From Halopseudomonas sabulinigri (GTDB lineage Bacteria; Pseudomonadota; Gammaproteobacteria; Pseudomonadales; Pseudomonadaceae): a DNA stretch of 64,000 nucleotides. Positions 9,101-16,638 of this stretch are shown here, piece by piece. Position 1 is the stretch's first letter. Each line of letters begins with the position of its first letter. A program made the position numbers and the translations under genes. The stretch lies in assembly GCA_011053055.1 (NCBI GenBank), contig DRHT01000031.1:248001-312000 (forward strand), read 5' to 3'. Below the pieces are notes generated by a model. It worked only from the letters and a program-made list of their open reading frames with translations, did not search any database and was not told the origin of the DNA.

Positions 9101-9179
9101 TGCGCTTTTCATAGCCGCCCACGCTGGTCAGGCCGGCTTCTATGGCAATCTCAAAGGCAAGTTCGGAATGGCCAGCCAC
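6102..9179 (-). CDS. hsdR: Type I restriction enzyme, R subunit (HsdR)
   Basis: HsdR is the DNA translocase and nuclease subunit of a type I restriction complex. The 1025-residue protein has the expected order: an N-terminal nuclease domain with D146 and E160-L-K162 (PD-(D/E)xK type), then a superfamily 2 helicase motor with Walker A AGSGKS at 317-322 and DEAH at 433-436, and further helicase motifs such as QTGFDQP. The C-terminal third is helical, as in the part that docks on HsdM. It begins 3 bases after the unknown 203-residue gene and is the last gene of the leftward operon. It appears intact, so restriction is probably active. Confidence 0.95.
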   Translation of the reverse strand: MAGHSELAFEIAIEAGLTSVGGYEKRKSIAYDEALALFPDDVTGFLQDSQAIKWGQLEALLGEKTRATVLDSLSKELEIKGTLHVLRYGFKCYGKTFRLAHFRPNSGMNPEAAAAYALNRLTVTRQVAFTSLMKKADGKNRRCIIDVTLSLNGLPVATAELKNRLTGQRATDAVKQYMQDRDERDLLFAFKKRALVHFAVDPDEVWMTTRLKGKDTVFLPFNRGQDHGAGNPPVENNWKTHYLWDEVLEKDSLMDILQRFMHLEVKERQVKTDKGVRTIRKETMIFPRYHQLDAVRKLVSHARSNGSGHNYLVQHSAGSGKSNSIAWLAHRLASLHNADDQKVFHSVVVVTDRRVLDQQLQNTIYQFEHKTGVVEKIDENTQQLAQALSGGTPIIITTLQKFPFISKALSTLEKKGEGVKISTAGKRFAVIVDEAHSSQSGETATELRGMLNKDGIEAAIAAQLSEEEDDALSDEAKAAILRDSLKRARQPNLSFFAFTATPKFKTKALFDEPGPWGSSPFHEYSMRQAIEEGFIMDVLQNYTTYKRFFGLIKQVDNDPEVPRKKAAKALSRYLELHPVNIDQVVSVIIEHFRLYVMSEMAGRAKAMVVTGSRLAAVKYKLAFDRYIKDNGYGGIRSLVAFSGSVEDPDDPGSAYTEVAMNDGLSESELPEAFERDDYRVLLVAEKYQTGFDQPLLQTMYVVKRLAGVQAVQTLSRLNRVAPGKARTFVLDFANEQDDIYQAFKPYYETTPIGENADPHQLSELQHKLLGWAIFTPDGVNAFADVWYRSKRDHSASDHRVMNAVLDTVVARFSDREEAEQEEFRGQLTAYRNLYAFLSQIIPYQDSELEKFYAFVRNLLSKLPPQGDGQVFALDDEVALRYFRLQQMTEGSIDLGTGEAYPLKGPTDVGTSGVKEEAVPLSSLVEKLNERFGTDFTGADQLFFDQITASAEDNEKIVEAARANNLPNFSAFLERMLDDLFIDRMENNEDIFSRVMTDKEFRSAAHVHLAEEIFKRVREERRTAGG

Positions 9180-9182
9180 GGG

Positions 9183-9794
9183 TCAAATCTCCTGTACCGA
9201 AGTGTTCTGTAAATCTGCAAGTGCTTGTCCATGCGCTTCGTCAAAGTGATAAAAACGTATAGAGGGATCAGCGATTAATTGTCGGTTTGCATCCAGGTAA
9301 GCATCCGGATTGTCATTAGAGGCAAACACGAATTTTCTCAGGTGGATTTTTCGTCTGTCACCAGTGTATTGCTCAATGGTTCGTTTTAACGCGTTGACCC
9401 AGCAGGTGCCTGCTCGGAGCTGTGGAACAATTTTTTCTGCTGTCAGGCTCTTTGATTTAAACTCGATGCAGTCAACGCACAGCTTTCGTCCCTTAACGTA
9501 AAAAATGACGAAATCGCACCGCTTCGACCACGGCTTCGCTGTATCATCGAGAAAGTGGAACAAGGCCGGCTTGCTCTTTCTTTTGGCCGTTTCAAAGTCA
9601 TCGTGGTCCAGTTTGAATGCCATACCCGAACCAGGCAGTAGCAGTTCGATATTGCGTTTCTGGGGCTTAGGATCCTCGGGTCGAAAGTACTTCTCGGTAA
9701 GAATAACCTTGCCACCCGCCCCATCATGCACGACATAGTCACTGTTGACGTATGCCTTTAAGTGCTCAAAATACGTCGAGGCTGCCAACGTCAT
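9183..9794 (-). CDS. Unknown protein inside the type I RM operon, possible PD-(D/E)xK fold (203 aa)
   Basis: I do not recognise a named family. Residues 93-113 read CDFVIF...CVDCIEFKS, with D94, E111 and K113 spaced like the core of PD-(D/E)xK nucleases, and Q125 in the next helix; this is a pattern match, not proof of nuclease activity. Three cysteines (93, 106, 109) lie close by. The gene's ATG overlaps the hsdS stop (ATGA), and its own stop is 3 bases from hsdR, so it must be made with the RM enzyme. It could be an accessory nuclease, a modulator of HsdR, or a separate defence or immunity protein. Confidence 0.7.
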   Translation of the reverse strand: MTLAASTYFEHLKAYVNSDYVVHDGAGGKVILTEKYFRPEDPKPQKRNIELLLPGSGMAFKLDHDDFETAKRKSKPALFHFLDDTAKPWSKRCDFVIFYVKGRKLCVDCIEFKSKSLTAEKIVPQLRAGTCWVNALKRTIEQYTGDRRKIHLRKFVFASNDNPDAYLDANRQLIADPSIRFYHFDEAHGQALADLQNTSVQEI

Positions 9795-11068
9795 TGCAGC
9801 CCTCCGATTTGGCCGGTTACAGCGGCGGTAATTAGCGCTGCACGGTAACCTTCAAGCGAATCGACGCTCCTTTCAACCGCTTGAGAAATTATTTCACCCT
9901 GCCTATCGTGCTCCGTAAGGTGGTTCACAATATCTTTTTGCTCACTTAATGGCGGCCTTGTCATAGGTATTGACTTGGTTCCGTCCTGATTAAGAATTCC
10001 CAACGTATTACCGTTAGAGGTAACTCGCACCGCCTCACGAAATCCGTGCAAGAAGTAAGCTGCGAAGTAAGGGCTATTATCGCTCTCGAGTAAGATCGCG
10101 TTGAGCTGCTGATTGGCTGAGCCAGCCGCGGTATTGACAGCAACCTTACCCAATGTGGCACCAATACCAACCAGGAAGATGGTTCCTACTGGAAAAAGAG
10201 TAGCTACACCATCGTTTATCGCTTCGGGTGTTATTCTGCGGCCTGATTCGTGGAGCTCTATGTTGTTTTCAAAGTCGCCAGGAGTGAACCAGTTCAGTTC
10301 TCCTTCAGTAAAATAATCGACATTAGATGAAGGTGGGGTTCTCCCCGTCGCCACTTTTCGAGCAAGCCGGCGCAAGGGAAGAACCTCCCAATGCGCCGGA
10401 ACATCCCCCAACCAGTCGATGCCGGAGGGTTTCATAGGGACTTCGGGGTTCAGGCCTTTGGTGACGGCACGGGTGATCATGGCCTGGCGCTTTTCCTTCA
10501 GCCGCTCAAGCAGGGCGCGCTTTTTTTCGATTAGGCCGTCGATGCGGGTTGTTTTTTCATCCAGAAACTGCACGATGCGGCGCTGGGTTTCGATTGGTGG
10601 TAACGGCAATGGCTGATGGCCAACGATCTCCCAGTCAGCGCGAGGCATTTTCGAACCAAAGGTTTCCGCGTCAATGCTATCGATGAATCCTTTCGAGGCC
10701 AGCACATAGAATAAATAACGGGGCATTACGGTATTGGAAGGACGAAGACAGAGTAACTCTCCAGAACTCACTCCGTCGAAATCAGCGTGATACACCTTGG
10801 CTAGATAAGGGCGGAGTTTATTTAGCAACACATCATCGATCTGAAATTTCCGCCCCTCTGATTCTGTCGGTTTTGGATCATCGTTCAGCAGCTTGCCAGT
10901 CCACGACGCGATATCTTCGTTAGATATATATGGCAGACGCGCCTGTTCCTCCTCCGAGGGTCTAACTGTGGACAGTCGAACGCCCCACTTGATCCAGTCG
11001 CTCCCCCAGCTATCTGGCAAAGCTGCAACCCAAGCGGGCAACTCGTCACTTCTGGCGAAGTAGCTCAT
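9791..11068 (-). CDS. hsdS: Type I restriction-modification specificity subunit (HsdS)
   Basis: HsdS recognises the bipartite DNA target and anchors the methylase and nuclease subunits. The 425 residues contain two target recognition domains, each followed by a conserved helical spacer. The first spacer follows PLPLPPIETQRRIVQFLDEK near residue 155; the second follows PLSEQKDIVNHL near 375. The central repeat and C-terminal repeat similarity is typical. The start overlaps the hsdM stop by four bases (ATGA), and the stop overlaps the next start likewise. The recognition sequence cannot be read from the protein. Confidence 0.92.
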   Translation of the reverse strand: MSYFARSDELPAWVAALPDSWGSDWIKWGVRLSTVRPSEEEQARLPYISNEDIASWTGKLLNDDPKPTESEGRKFQIDDVLLNKLRPYLAKVYHADFDGVSSGELLCLRPSNTVMPRYLFYVLASKGFIDSIDAETFGSKMPRADWEIVGHQPLPLPPIETQRRIVQFLDEKTTRIDGLIEKKRALLERLKEKRQAMITRAVTKGLNPEVPMKPSGIDWLGDVPAHWEVLPLRRLARKVATGRTPPSSNVDYFTEGELNWFTPGDFENNIELHESGRRITPEAINDGVATLFPVGTIFLVGIGATLGKVAVNTAAGSANQQLNAILLESDNSPYFAAYFLHGFREAVRVTSNGNTLGILNQDGTKSIPMTRPPLSEQKDIVNHLTEHDRQGEIISQAVERSVDSLEGYRAALITAAVTGQIGGLQ

Positions 11069-13242
11069 CCCACCAACCCCTTCAAAAGTCCAGCAATTTC
11101 ACTTTCTAGCTCTGTGATCTCCGTTTCGATTTCCTTTAGCGGACGCGGTGACTTATAGACGTAAAAATGCCTATTGATGGGGAGTTCATAACCCACCTTG
11201 GTTTTGCTGTAGTCCACCCAGGCATCTAGCACATGAGGCAGCACCTCGAGCGACATATAGGCATCGATCTCCTCCCTGAAGGCTGCCACAAGCTCGCCAT
11301 TGGGTTTGTCCGGGCCGAATTGCATAGGCAAGGGCAGTCTGGTGCCTGCGGGCAAGGGGATGTTCTCGGTGTCGCGCAGCTCGCTGTCGGGCTCTGGCCG
11401 GCCCTTACTGTCGCGGCATATTTCGGCGTTCGGGTCCCGTTCGCCCAAGGCGTTGAAGATCGCCTTTTTTATCGGCGCAGGAAACTTCAGGTCTGCGGCC
11501 TTGGCGGCGGAGCTCAAGTCAGCATCGAAGGCGTCGCGATCGTTGTACTGACCTTTGGGAGCTAAATCTGTCAGCAGAGCGCGAATGGCCTGTTGCAGCT
11601 GCTGGCCGTCTGCGATCTCTTTGGCGGCAGCCGCTTCGTTCTTGCGCTTTTTCGAGGTCGCCAGGTTGGCAAAGGCGGTCTCGTCATCCAGTAGAGCAAT
11701 GCGCTCCGGAGTGGCCTCGAAGTTCATGCGCAGAGGGCGTTCAATCGTTACCTTGAGGAAGCCGAACTCGCGGTTCTCGAACACGCGTGAGACTACGCGG
11801 GTTTCGGTGTCGCCGTTAATTTTAACCTCGGCGGTCTCGCCGTTCTGGTAATTGCCATATAGGCGCGTCAGGTCTCGGATCTGCTCTTCGGTGATCTCGT
11901 TGCGCTTGTTGTTGAGGCTTTTTTTCATGCGCTGGAAAAAGCGCGTGCCGTCGATGAGTTGCACCTTACCGCGCCGCTCCGGTGCCTTGCGGTTGGTCAC
12001 CAACCAGACATAGGTAAAGATGCCGGTGTTGTAGAAGAGCTGATCGGGCAGCGCGACGATGGCGTCAAGCCAGTCGTTCTCAATAATCCAGCGGCGGATA
12101 TTCGACGGCCCGGAGCCGGCATCACCAGAAAACAGCGGCGATCCATTGAAGACGATGGCGATCTTGGAGCCGACGGCGTTCTCATCCGCGTCCTTGTAGG
12201 GGTGCATCTTAGAGATCATGTGCTGAAGGAACAGTAAGGAGCCATCGTTGATGGCCGGGACTCCAGCGCCGAAACGTCCGGCAAAGCCCATTTCCTTATG
12301 CTCCTTCTCGACGACGTTTTTCTGGTCTTTCCACTCCACGCCAAAAGGAGGGTTGGCCAACAGGTAGTGGAACTGCCTGCCCTCGAAACCATCACGAGTC
12401 TTGCCGTCGCCCAAGGTGTCACCCAACACGATGCTGCTGGTGTCTTCATCCTTGATCAACATGTCCGAGCAGCAGATGGCCCAAGATTCGTCATTGTACT
12501 CCTGACCGAACAGGGCCAGATTGGCCTGATCGTTCTGGTCGAGAACGAACTTCTCGGATTCAGATAGCATGCCACCGGTACCGCATGCCGGATCGTAGAT
12601 GGTGCGGTAGATGCCCGGAGTGTAAACATCCTGCTCCCCGGTGTAGACCAGGTTGGCCATCAGCCGGATCACCTCGCGCGGGGTGAAGTGGTCCCCGGCC
12701 TCTTCGTTGGCCTGCTCGTTGAAGCGCATCACCAGGTGTTCAAACAAGTAGCCCATCTGCAGGTTGTCGATGCGATCAGGATGTAGGTTAACCTCCGCCA
12801 TTGCCTTAACGATGGTGAACAGCCGGTTGCTGGCATCGAGCTTTTCGATCTGATCAGTGAACTTAAAGCGCTCGAAAATGGCGCGGGCCGTGGGCGAGAA
12901 GCCATTGATATACGCCACCAGATTTGGGGCAATGTTCTCCGAGTCGCCCAGCAGCTTCTCGAAGGTGAACGGACTGATGTTGTAGAGAGGATGAGTCCGG
13001 TTAGGGTCGGCCGCTTTGCCCAGCAGCTTCTCCATGGCATTTTCTGGCATACCTTGAGCAGACAGCTTTTCGTATTGACTCAGTACCGCGTCTTTGGTGG
13101 GCTCCAGAACGCAATCCAGGCGGCGAAGCACGACCATAGGCAGCATGACCAAGCGGTACTGAGGGGGGCGGTAAGGGCCACGAAGACGGTTGGCGATTTC
13201 CCAGATGTTGCTTTTTAGTTGGTCGTGTAACTGCAGATTCAT
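11065..13242 (-). CDS. hsdM: Type I restriction-modification methyltransferase subunit (HsdM), long form
   Basis: HsdM transfers methyl groups from S-adenosylmethionine to adenine N6 in the HsdS target. The N-terminal helical domain (residues 1-150) precedes the methylase core, with the SAM-binding DPACGTG at 217-223 and the catalytic NPPF at 297-300. At 725 residues it is about 200 longer than EcoKI-type HsdM; the extra C-terminal part is charged and ends in a coiled-coil-like segment (EIETEITELESEIAGLL). It is the first gene of the leftward operon hsdM-hsdS-unknown-hsdR. An AAAAGGA lies some 12 bases upstream of its ATG. Confidence 0.95.
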   Translation of the reverse strand: MNLQLHDQLKSNIWEIANRLRGPYRPPQYRLVMLPMVVLRRLDCVLEPTKDAVLSQYEKLSAQGMPENAMEKLLGKAADPNRTHPLYNISPFTFEKLLGDSENIAPNLVAYINGFSPTARAIFERFKFTDQIEKLDASNRLFTIVKAMAEVNLHPDRIDNLQMGYLFEHLVMRFNEQANEEAGDHFTPREVIRLMANLVYTGEQDVYTPGIYRTIYDPACGTGGMLSESEKFVLDQNDQANLALFGQEYNDESWAICCSDMLIKDEDTSSIVLGDTLGDGKTRDGFEGRQFHYLLANPPFGVEWKDQKNVVEKEHKEMGFAGRFGAGVPAINDGSLLFLQHMISKMHPYKDADENAVGSKIAIVFNGSPLFSGDAGSGPSNIRRWIIENDWLDAIVALPDQLFYNTGIFTYVWLVTNRKAPERRGKVQLIDGTRFFQRMKKSLNNKRNEITEEQIRDLTRLYGNYQNGETAEVKINGDTETRVVSRVFENREFGFLKVTIERPLRMNFEATPERIALLDDETAFANLATSKKRKNEAAAAKEIADGQQLQQAIRALLTDLAPKGQYNDRDAFDADLSSAAKAADLKFPAPIKKAIFNALGERDPNAEICRDSKGRPEPDSELRDTENIPLPAGTRLPLPMQFGPDKPNGELVAAFREEIDAYMSLEVLPHVLDAWVDYSKTKVGYELPINRHFYVYKSPRPLKEIETEITELESEIAGLLKGLVG

Positions 13243-13362
13243 TTAGCTGATTTTCCTTTTGGTATTCATGCGCGCTTTGCAGAAAAACTTGTCAGGTTGC
13301 GCGGTATTACGAGTGCGTCTGACAGTAATTAGACCGAATGCGTTGTTAATGCACGGCTTAAC

Positions 13363-13376
13363 ATTCTGATCAGAAT
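13363..13376. promoter_or_regulatory. Perfect 14-bp palindrome upstream of hsdM, candidate operator
   Basis: ATTCTGATCAGAAT reads identically on both strands and lies about 120 bases before the hsdM start, in the A+T-rich stretch expected to hold the promoter. A dimeric repressor or the element's regulator could bind it. No matching regulator gene is identified. Confidence 0.35.
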
Positions 13377-14228
13377 ATAAGTATTTCCCTGCCTAATCAG
13401 TCTGTAACGCATGTTTTTCATCTTTACTGTCCGACGTTAAGTCGAGCACGGTCTAAGTGCACTATGGCCGAAACGTGCAGCGGCCAGCGCCACACAGCGA
13501 GTCACTATGCGGGGGGATGAATGCTTGTATGAGAAAAGCAAAGCATCCATGCCGCCAAAGAGGGGACTGCGCGCGAGCAGTTGCTTACATAGTGCTATTT
13601 TTTGCGGCTGAATGCCAAGGGCTTAATGGAAGCGCAAGTTTTCAGGGCCAAGCGACCAGGGCATGGCGTCCTGGTATACCGTGCGGAAATCTTCAGGCAC
13701 TGCGCCGAAACAGCGATTGAGGCTTATAAGCGGCGGTCTAGTGAATCGCCCCTGGGTTGCTACAGACGCCCGAAGGCTGCACTTGGCCGGAAGAAGCCCC
13801 TCAAAGCGGCCGCTCCCAGCTAAAATCAGACGTTACGAAATCTTTCTTTTGAGGCCTGGAGGCGCTTACGAAACCGGGGGGGCGATTCCACCCGACGGAG
13901 GCTCAGGTGCCGGACGAAGGCATTCAGACATTTTTAAAAATAGGCGGTCGCCTGACTAGCCAATATGGTACTCATAAGGAAAAAAGCCATAAAGCTACCC
14001 CATGCGTTAAACACAGCAATTATCCTCTTAGAGAACAATGGCTTACAGATAGAACGAAGTCTGAACCAGATTCGAAATATAGATACCGAGCCAGCGACGG
14101 CAATGAGGCTAATACGTAAACGCAAAATAGAAAACACCTGGGCCGTTAGAAGGCCTGGCGCCATCGCGTTTAAGATCACAACAAGGTGGGAGATGGCCAA
14201 AGGCCTAAAAGTTGGCACTTCAGGTCAA

Positions 14229-14249
14229 AGGGTTACAGATAGGGTTACA
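14229..14249. repeat. Two copies of AGGGTTACA in direct orientation
   Basis: AGGGTTACA occurs at 14,229-14,237 and 14,241-14,249 (12-bp period), some 60 bases from the tRNA-Thr 3' end. Short direct repeats beside an attachment core can be integrase or excisionase arm sites; that reading is inference. Confidence 0.4.
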
Positions 14250-14256
14250 TATCTAC

Positions 14257-14291
14257 AAAAAACAAAAAGGCCAGCTGATAAAGGCTGGCCT
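14257..14291 (-). terminator. Rho-independent terminator of tRNA-Thr
   Basis: On the minus strand an 8-bp perfect stem (AGGCCAGC/GCTGGCCT, 14,268-14,275 and 14,284-14,291) with an 8-nt loop is followed by TTTTTGTTTTTT. It starts about 17 bases past the tRNA 3' end. Confidence 0.85.
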
Positions 14292-14307
14292 AAATGTTTG
14301 ATCTGTA

Positions 14308-14383
<76 letters not shown>

Positions 14384-14392
14384 GCGGGGTGC

Positions 14393-14420
14393 ATTATATA
14401 TCGCTAAATTTGTGTGTAAA
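14393..14420 (-). promoter_or_regulatory. Sigma-70 promoter of tRNA-Thr
   Basis: On the minus strand TTTACA (14,415-14,420) and a perfect TATAAT (14,393-14,398) are 16 bases apart. A G+C-rich discriminator follows, typical of stable-RNA promoters under stringent control. Confidence 0.85.
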
Positions 14421-14632
14421 GGCATGCAGCGCATGAGTTTGCATTTATGTGCAGATTTTTTTGTTTAAGTGCCGACCTATCACTTGTGCATGACTTTTCT
14501 TTAATCACTTGACGAAGCGCTCTTAACCTGTTGTTTTTCCGCACTTATCAACTGTGATCAATTTTCATACGAACCGTGCAAGGCCGCGTCAACATTGGCT
14601 CTCACCGAGTTACCACCGTGTCATCAACATAG

Positions 14633-14682
14633 TTATGCACAGAGGACGTGGATAAGTTAAATAACACCTATTCTGTGGATAA
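14633..14682. promoter_or_regulatory. Cluster of three DnaA-box-like sites
   Basis: TGTGGATAA at 14,674-14,682 is the exact complement of the DnaA box TTATCCACA. CGTGGATAA (14,647-14,655) and TTATGCACA (14,633-14,641) each differ at one base. A weaker TTATCAACT is at 14,545. The 340-bp gap between tRNA-Thr and the methyltransferase gene holds no gene, is A+T-rich near the tRNA, and may be a DnaA-binding locus. Confidence 0.55.
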
Positions 14683-14725
14683 GTCTGTGCACTACCCGTT
14701 TATAGTCTGGTGATGACTTGGGGGT

Positions 14726-15922
14726 CTACTTTTCCGCCAATAGCAGCAAATTGCGTGGTGTAAGGCTTGTAGCGCAGAATTCGCCAAGCTGGACTTGATA
14801 ACCGGCCTCTTGCAGATAGAGCGCTCGATCAAGCAGCAACCAGATTTCCAGCGGCAGACGAAAAAGACCGCGTAGTAATTCAAGGTTGCGCACTTGCGCC
14901 AGTCGTTGCCAGGATCGGCCTTCCAATTGCGACCAGCTCGCGGGGTCAATCAGCTGCAGCTGGTGATGCGCGGCTAAGCTGCGACAGAATTCGGTGAAGC
15001 CTTGTGCTGTGCCGCCTAGTGGTTTCGATGGCGTCGGCAAGTATTCATTCACCCCGCGTGCTTCGCGCTGCCAAAGATCGAACCCCAAGCGCCAAGCCAT
15101 TGAGCGATCACGCCGCTCTCGCTCTCTGCGCCCAGCCGTTACCGTCTCTTGCAGCGGCAATGCTAGATCGTCTTTGCGCAGCTGCAACGTCGCCTTGTGG
15201 CCCGCCTCAGAAAGTGGCTGATAATGCTCTGAGTCAATTCGGTTATAACAGCAAGGCGATAGAGCCAGCTGAAGGCAGCCGCTGGTGACCGCGTGCTGCA
15301 ACAAGCTGATGTGCAACTGGCCGCAGGCGTGCAGCGCCACCAGACTGTCGCGGCTATTGAGGTGCAACGCGTTGCTCTGAGCCAGCACATCCGCTGTTAA
15401 ATGGCGCGCATCAATGGCTAGCGCATCACTCAACGCGGCACCAGACAGGTTAAGTGCGGGGTTATGCTCCAAGCACGTCAGTGGCTGCCCACCCTGCCAC
15501 GCCAACAGACGGCCCAAGTGGCCTTTGCCGGCACACCAATCCACCCAGTGCGTGGCCGGCTGTTCAAGACGCGCAATCGAGACGCCAGCAAATGCAGTGA
15601 TCTGCTGCCATTTGCGGCCAGGGATGTGGCGATACAAGGGTTCGGGAAATTGCTCAGCAGAGTCGGTCTGCCAGCGTGGCAGTTGGCTGAAGTGCTGCGA
15701 CTCCGCCGCTAGTTGAGCAAAAGGTGCTGGGGCGGCCAGTAGCTGCGGCTGGTGATGTGCTGTCTCGGCCTCTGCCAATGTGCGCCGTCGCAACCAACTC
15801 GCCAGTTCTGGCCAGTCGGCCTCCCACGCCAGTGTCAGCTGGGTAAAAGGCTTGGGGCGCCAGAGTGACTGGTGGTGATGCAGCCAGTGATCGAGTTCGG
15901 CAAAACGTTGCGCGAAGCTCAC
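14726..15922 (-). CDS. Putative SAM-dependent methyltransferase (398 aa)
   Basis: Residues 125-145 (HWVDWCAGKGHLGRLLA) form the glycine-rich SAM-binding loop of a class I methyltransferase, with an acidic residue at the end of the next strand (CLEHN). The later LVALHACGQLHISLL and LSPCCYN match a family related to the methyltransferase part of GSTCD-like proteins. The substrate is unknown. The start is a GTG with no strong ribosome site; the gene lies 11 bases after the ABC permease stop, so it is probably the last gene of that transcript. Confidence 0.75.
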   Translation of the reverse strand: MSFAQRFAELDHWLHHHQSLWRPKPFTQLTLAWEADWPELASWLRRRTLAEAETAHHQPQLLAAPAPFAQLAAESQHFSQLPRWQTDSAEQFPEPLYRHIPGRKWQQITAFAGVSIARLEQPATHWVDWCAGKGHLGRLLAWQGGQPLTCLEHNPALNLSGAALSDALAIDARHLTADVLAQSNALHLNSRDSLVALHACGQLHISLLQHAVTSGCLQLALSPCCYNRIDSEHYQPLSEAGHKATLQLRKDDLALPLQETVTAGRRERERRDRSMAWRLGFDLWQREARGVNEYLPTPSKPLGGTAQGFTEFCRSLAAHHQLQLIDPASWSQLEGRSWQRLAQVRNLELLRGLFRLPLEIWLLLDRALYLQEAGYQVQLGEFCATSLTPRNLLLLAEK

Positions 15923-15933
15923 GCAGGCGTCAC

Positions 15934-16638
15934 TCAGCGCGATTGCCGACTGGCATCAACCTTGAGCCAGCGTTCAACAAGACGGAATAGCTGCGTGAAC
16001 ACCAGCGTGATGATCAGATACATGACACCCGCCACCATAAAGAACAACTCATACTCGTAAGTACGCGAGTTGATGGTGCGGATCACACCCATGATATCCA
16101 TCATGGTCACGGTGTAGACCACTGCACTGGCCTTGAGCATCAGAATCACTTCATTGCCGTAGGCCGGCAAACCGATACGAATCGCCCGAGGCAAGATAAT
16201 GTGCTGCAATGCCTGACGTTTGGACATACCGAGCGCACGCGCCGCTTCCACTTCACCCGGCGGAACCGCTTGAATCGCGCCACGCAGAATCTCGGCAATA
16301 TAAGCCGCTGTGTGCATGGTCATAGTGATTAACGCACACCAGAATGGCTCACGCAGATAAGGCCAGAGGAAACTGTCGCGTACCGCCTGAAACTGCGAAA
16401 TACCGTAATACACCAGAAACAACTGCAGCAGCAGCGGCGTGCCGCGAAAGAAGAAGATATAGCTGTAGGGCAAAGCCCGGATATACCAGTGCCGTGACGC
16501 ACGTGCCAGTCCCAGCGGGATGGCCACGAATAGCCCGATCAGTACTGCTAGCCCAACTAACTGCAGGGTAACCAAGGTGCCATCCCACAACTGCGGCAGA
16601 AAACGCTCAATCAGCTCCCACTTCTCGGCCAAAATCAT
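15934..16638 (-). CDS. Polar amino acid ABC transporter permease (ArtM/HisM type)
   Basis: This 234-residue inner-membrane protein forms half of the channel for a basic or polar amino acid importer. Hydrophobic segments near residues 20-45, 55-75, 90-115 and 185-210 give the usual five-helix HisM-type layout. The EAA loop that touches the ATPase reads EVEAARALGMSKRQALQHIILP around residue 130. Its ATG overlaps the stop of the partner permease by four bases. Substrate cannot be fixed from sequence; arginine, ornithine, lysine and histidine are the usual choices. Confidence 0.88.
   Translation of the reverse strand: MILAEKWELIERFLPQLWDGTLVTLQLVGLAVLIGLFVAIPLGLARASRHWYIRALPYSYIFFFRGTPLLLQLFLVYYGISQFQAVRDSFLWPYLREPFWCALITMTMHTAAYIAEILRGAIQAVPPGEVEAARALGMSKRQALQHIILPRAIRIGLPAYGNEVILMLKASAVVYTVTMMDIMGVIRTINSRTYEYELFFMVAGVMYLIITLVFTQLFRLVERWLKVDASRQSR

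Larger units (their letters stand above)
13243..14256. other. About 1 kb without a convincing gene, between hsdM and tRNA-Thr
   Basis: Several overlapping frames of 70-126 codons exist here on both strands, but none has a good ribosome site together with a recognisable product, so I do not call a gene. The segment next to hsdM (13,243-13,400) is A+T-richer and should hold the hsd promoter; it includes a perfect 14-bp palindrome at 13,363-13,376. The end nearest the tRNA has a 9-bp direct repeat. The region may hold decayed element DNA and the element's attachment arm. Confidence 0.4.

Noticed and set aside
14400..14700. Possible chromosomal replication origin
   Set aside because: DnaA boxes are present, but none of the usual origin neighbours (dnaA, dnaN, rpmH, gidA, parAB) lies in the window, and the boxes are few. 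A DnaA-binding locus fits better.
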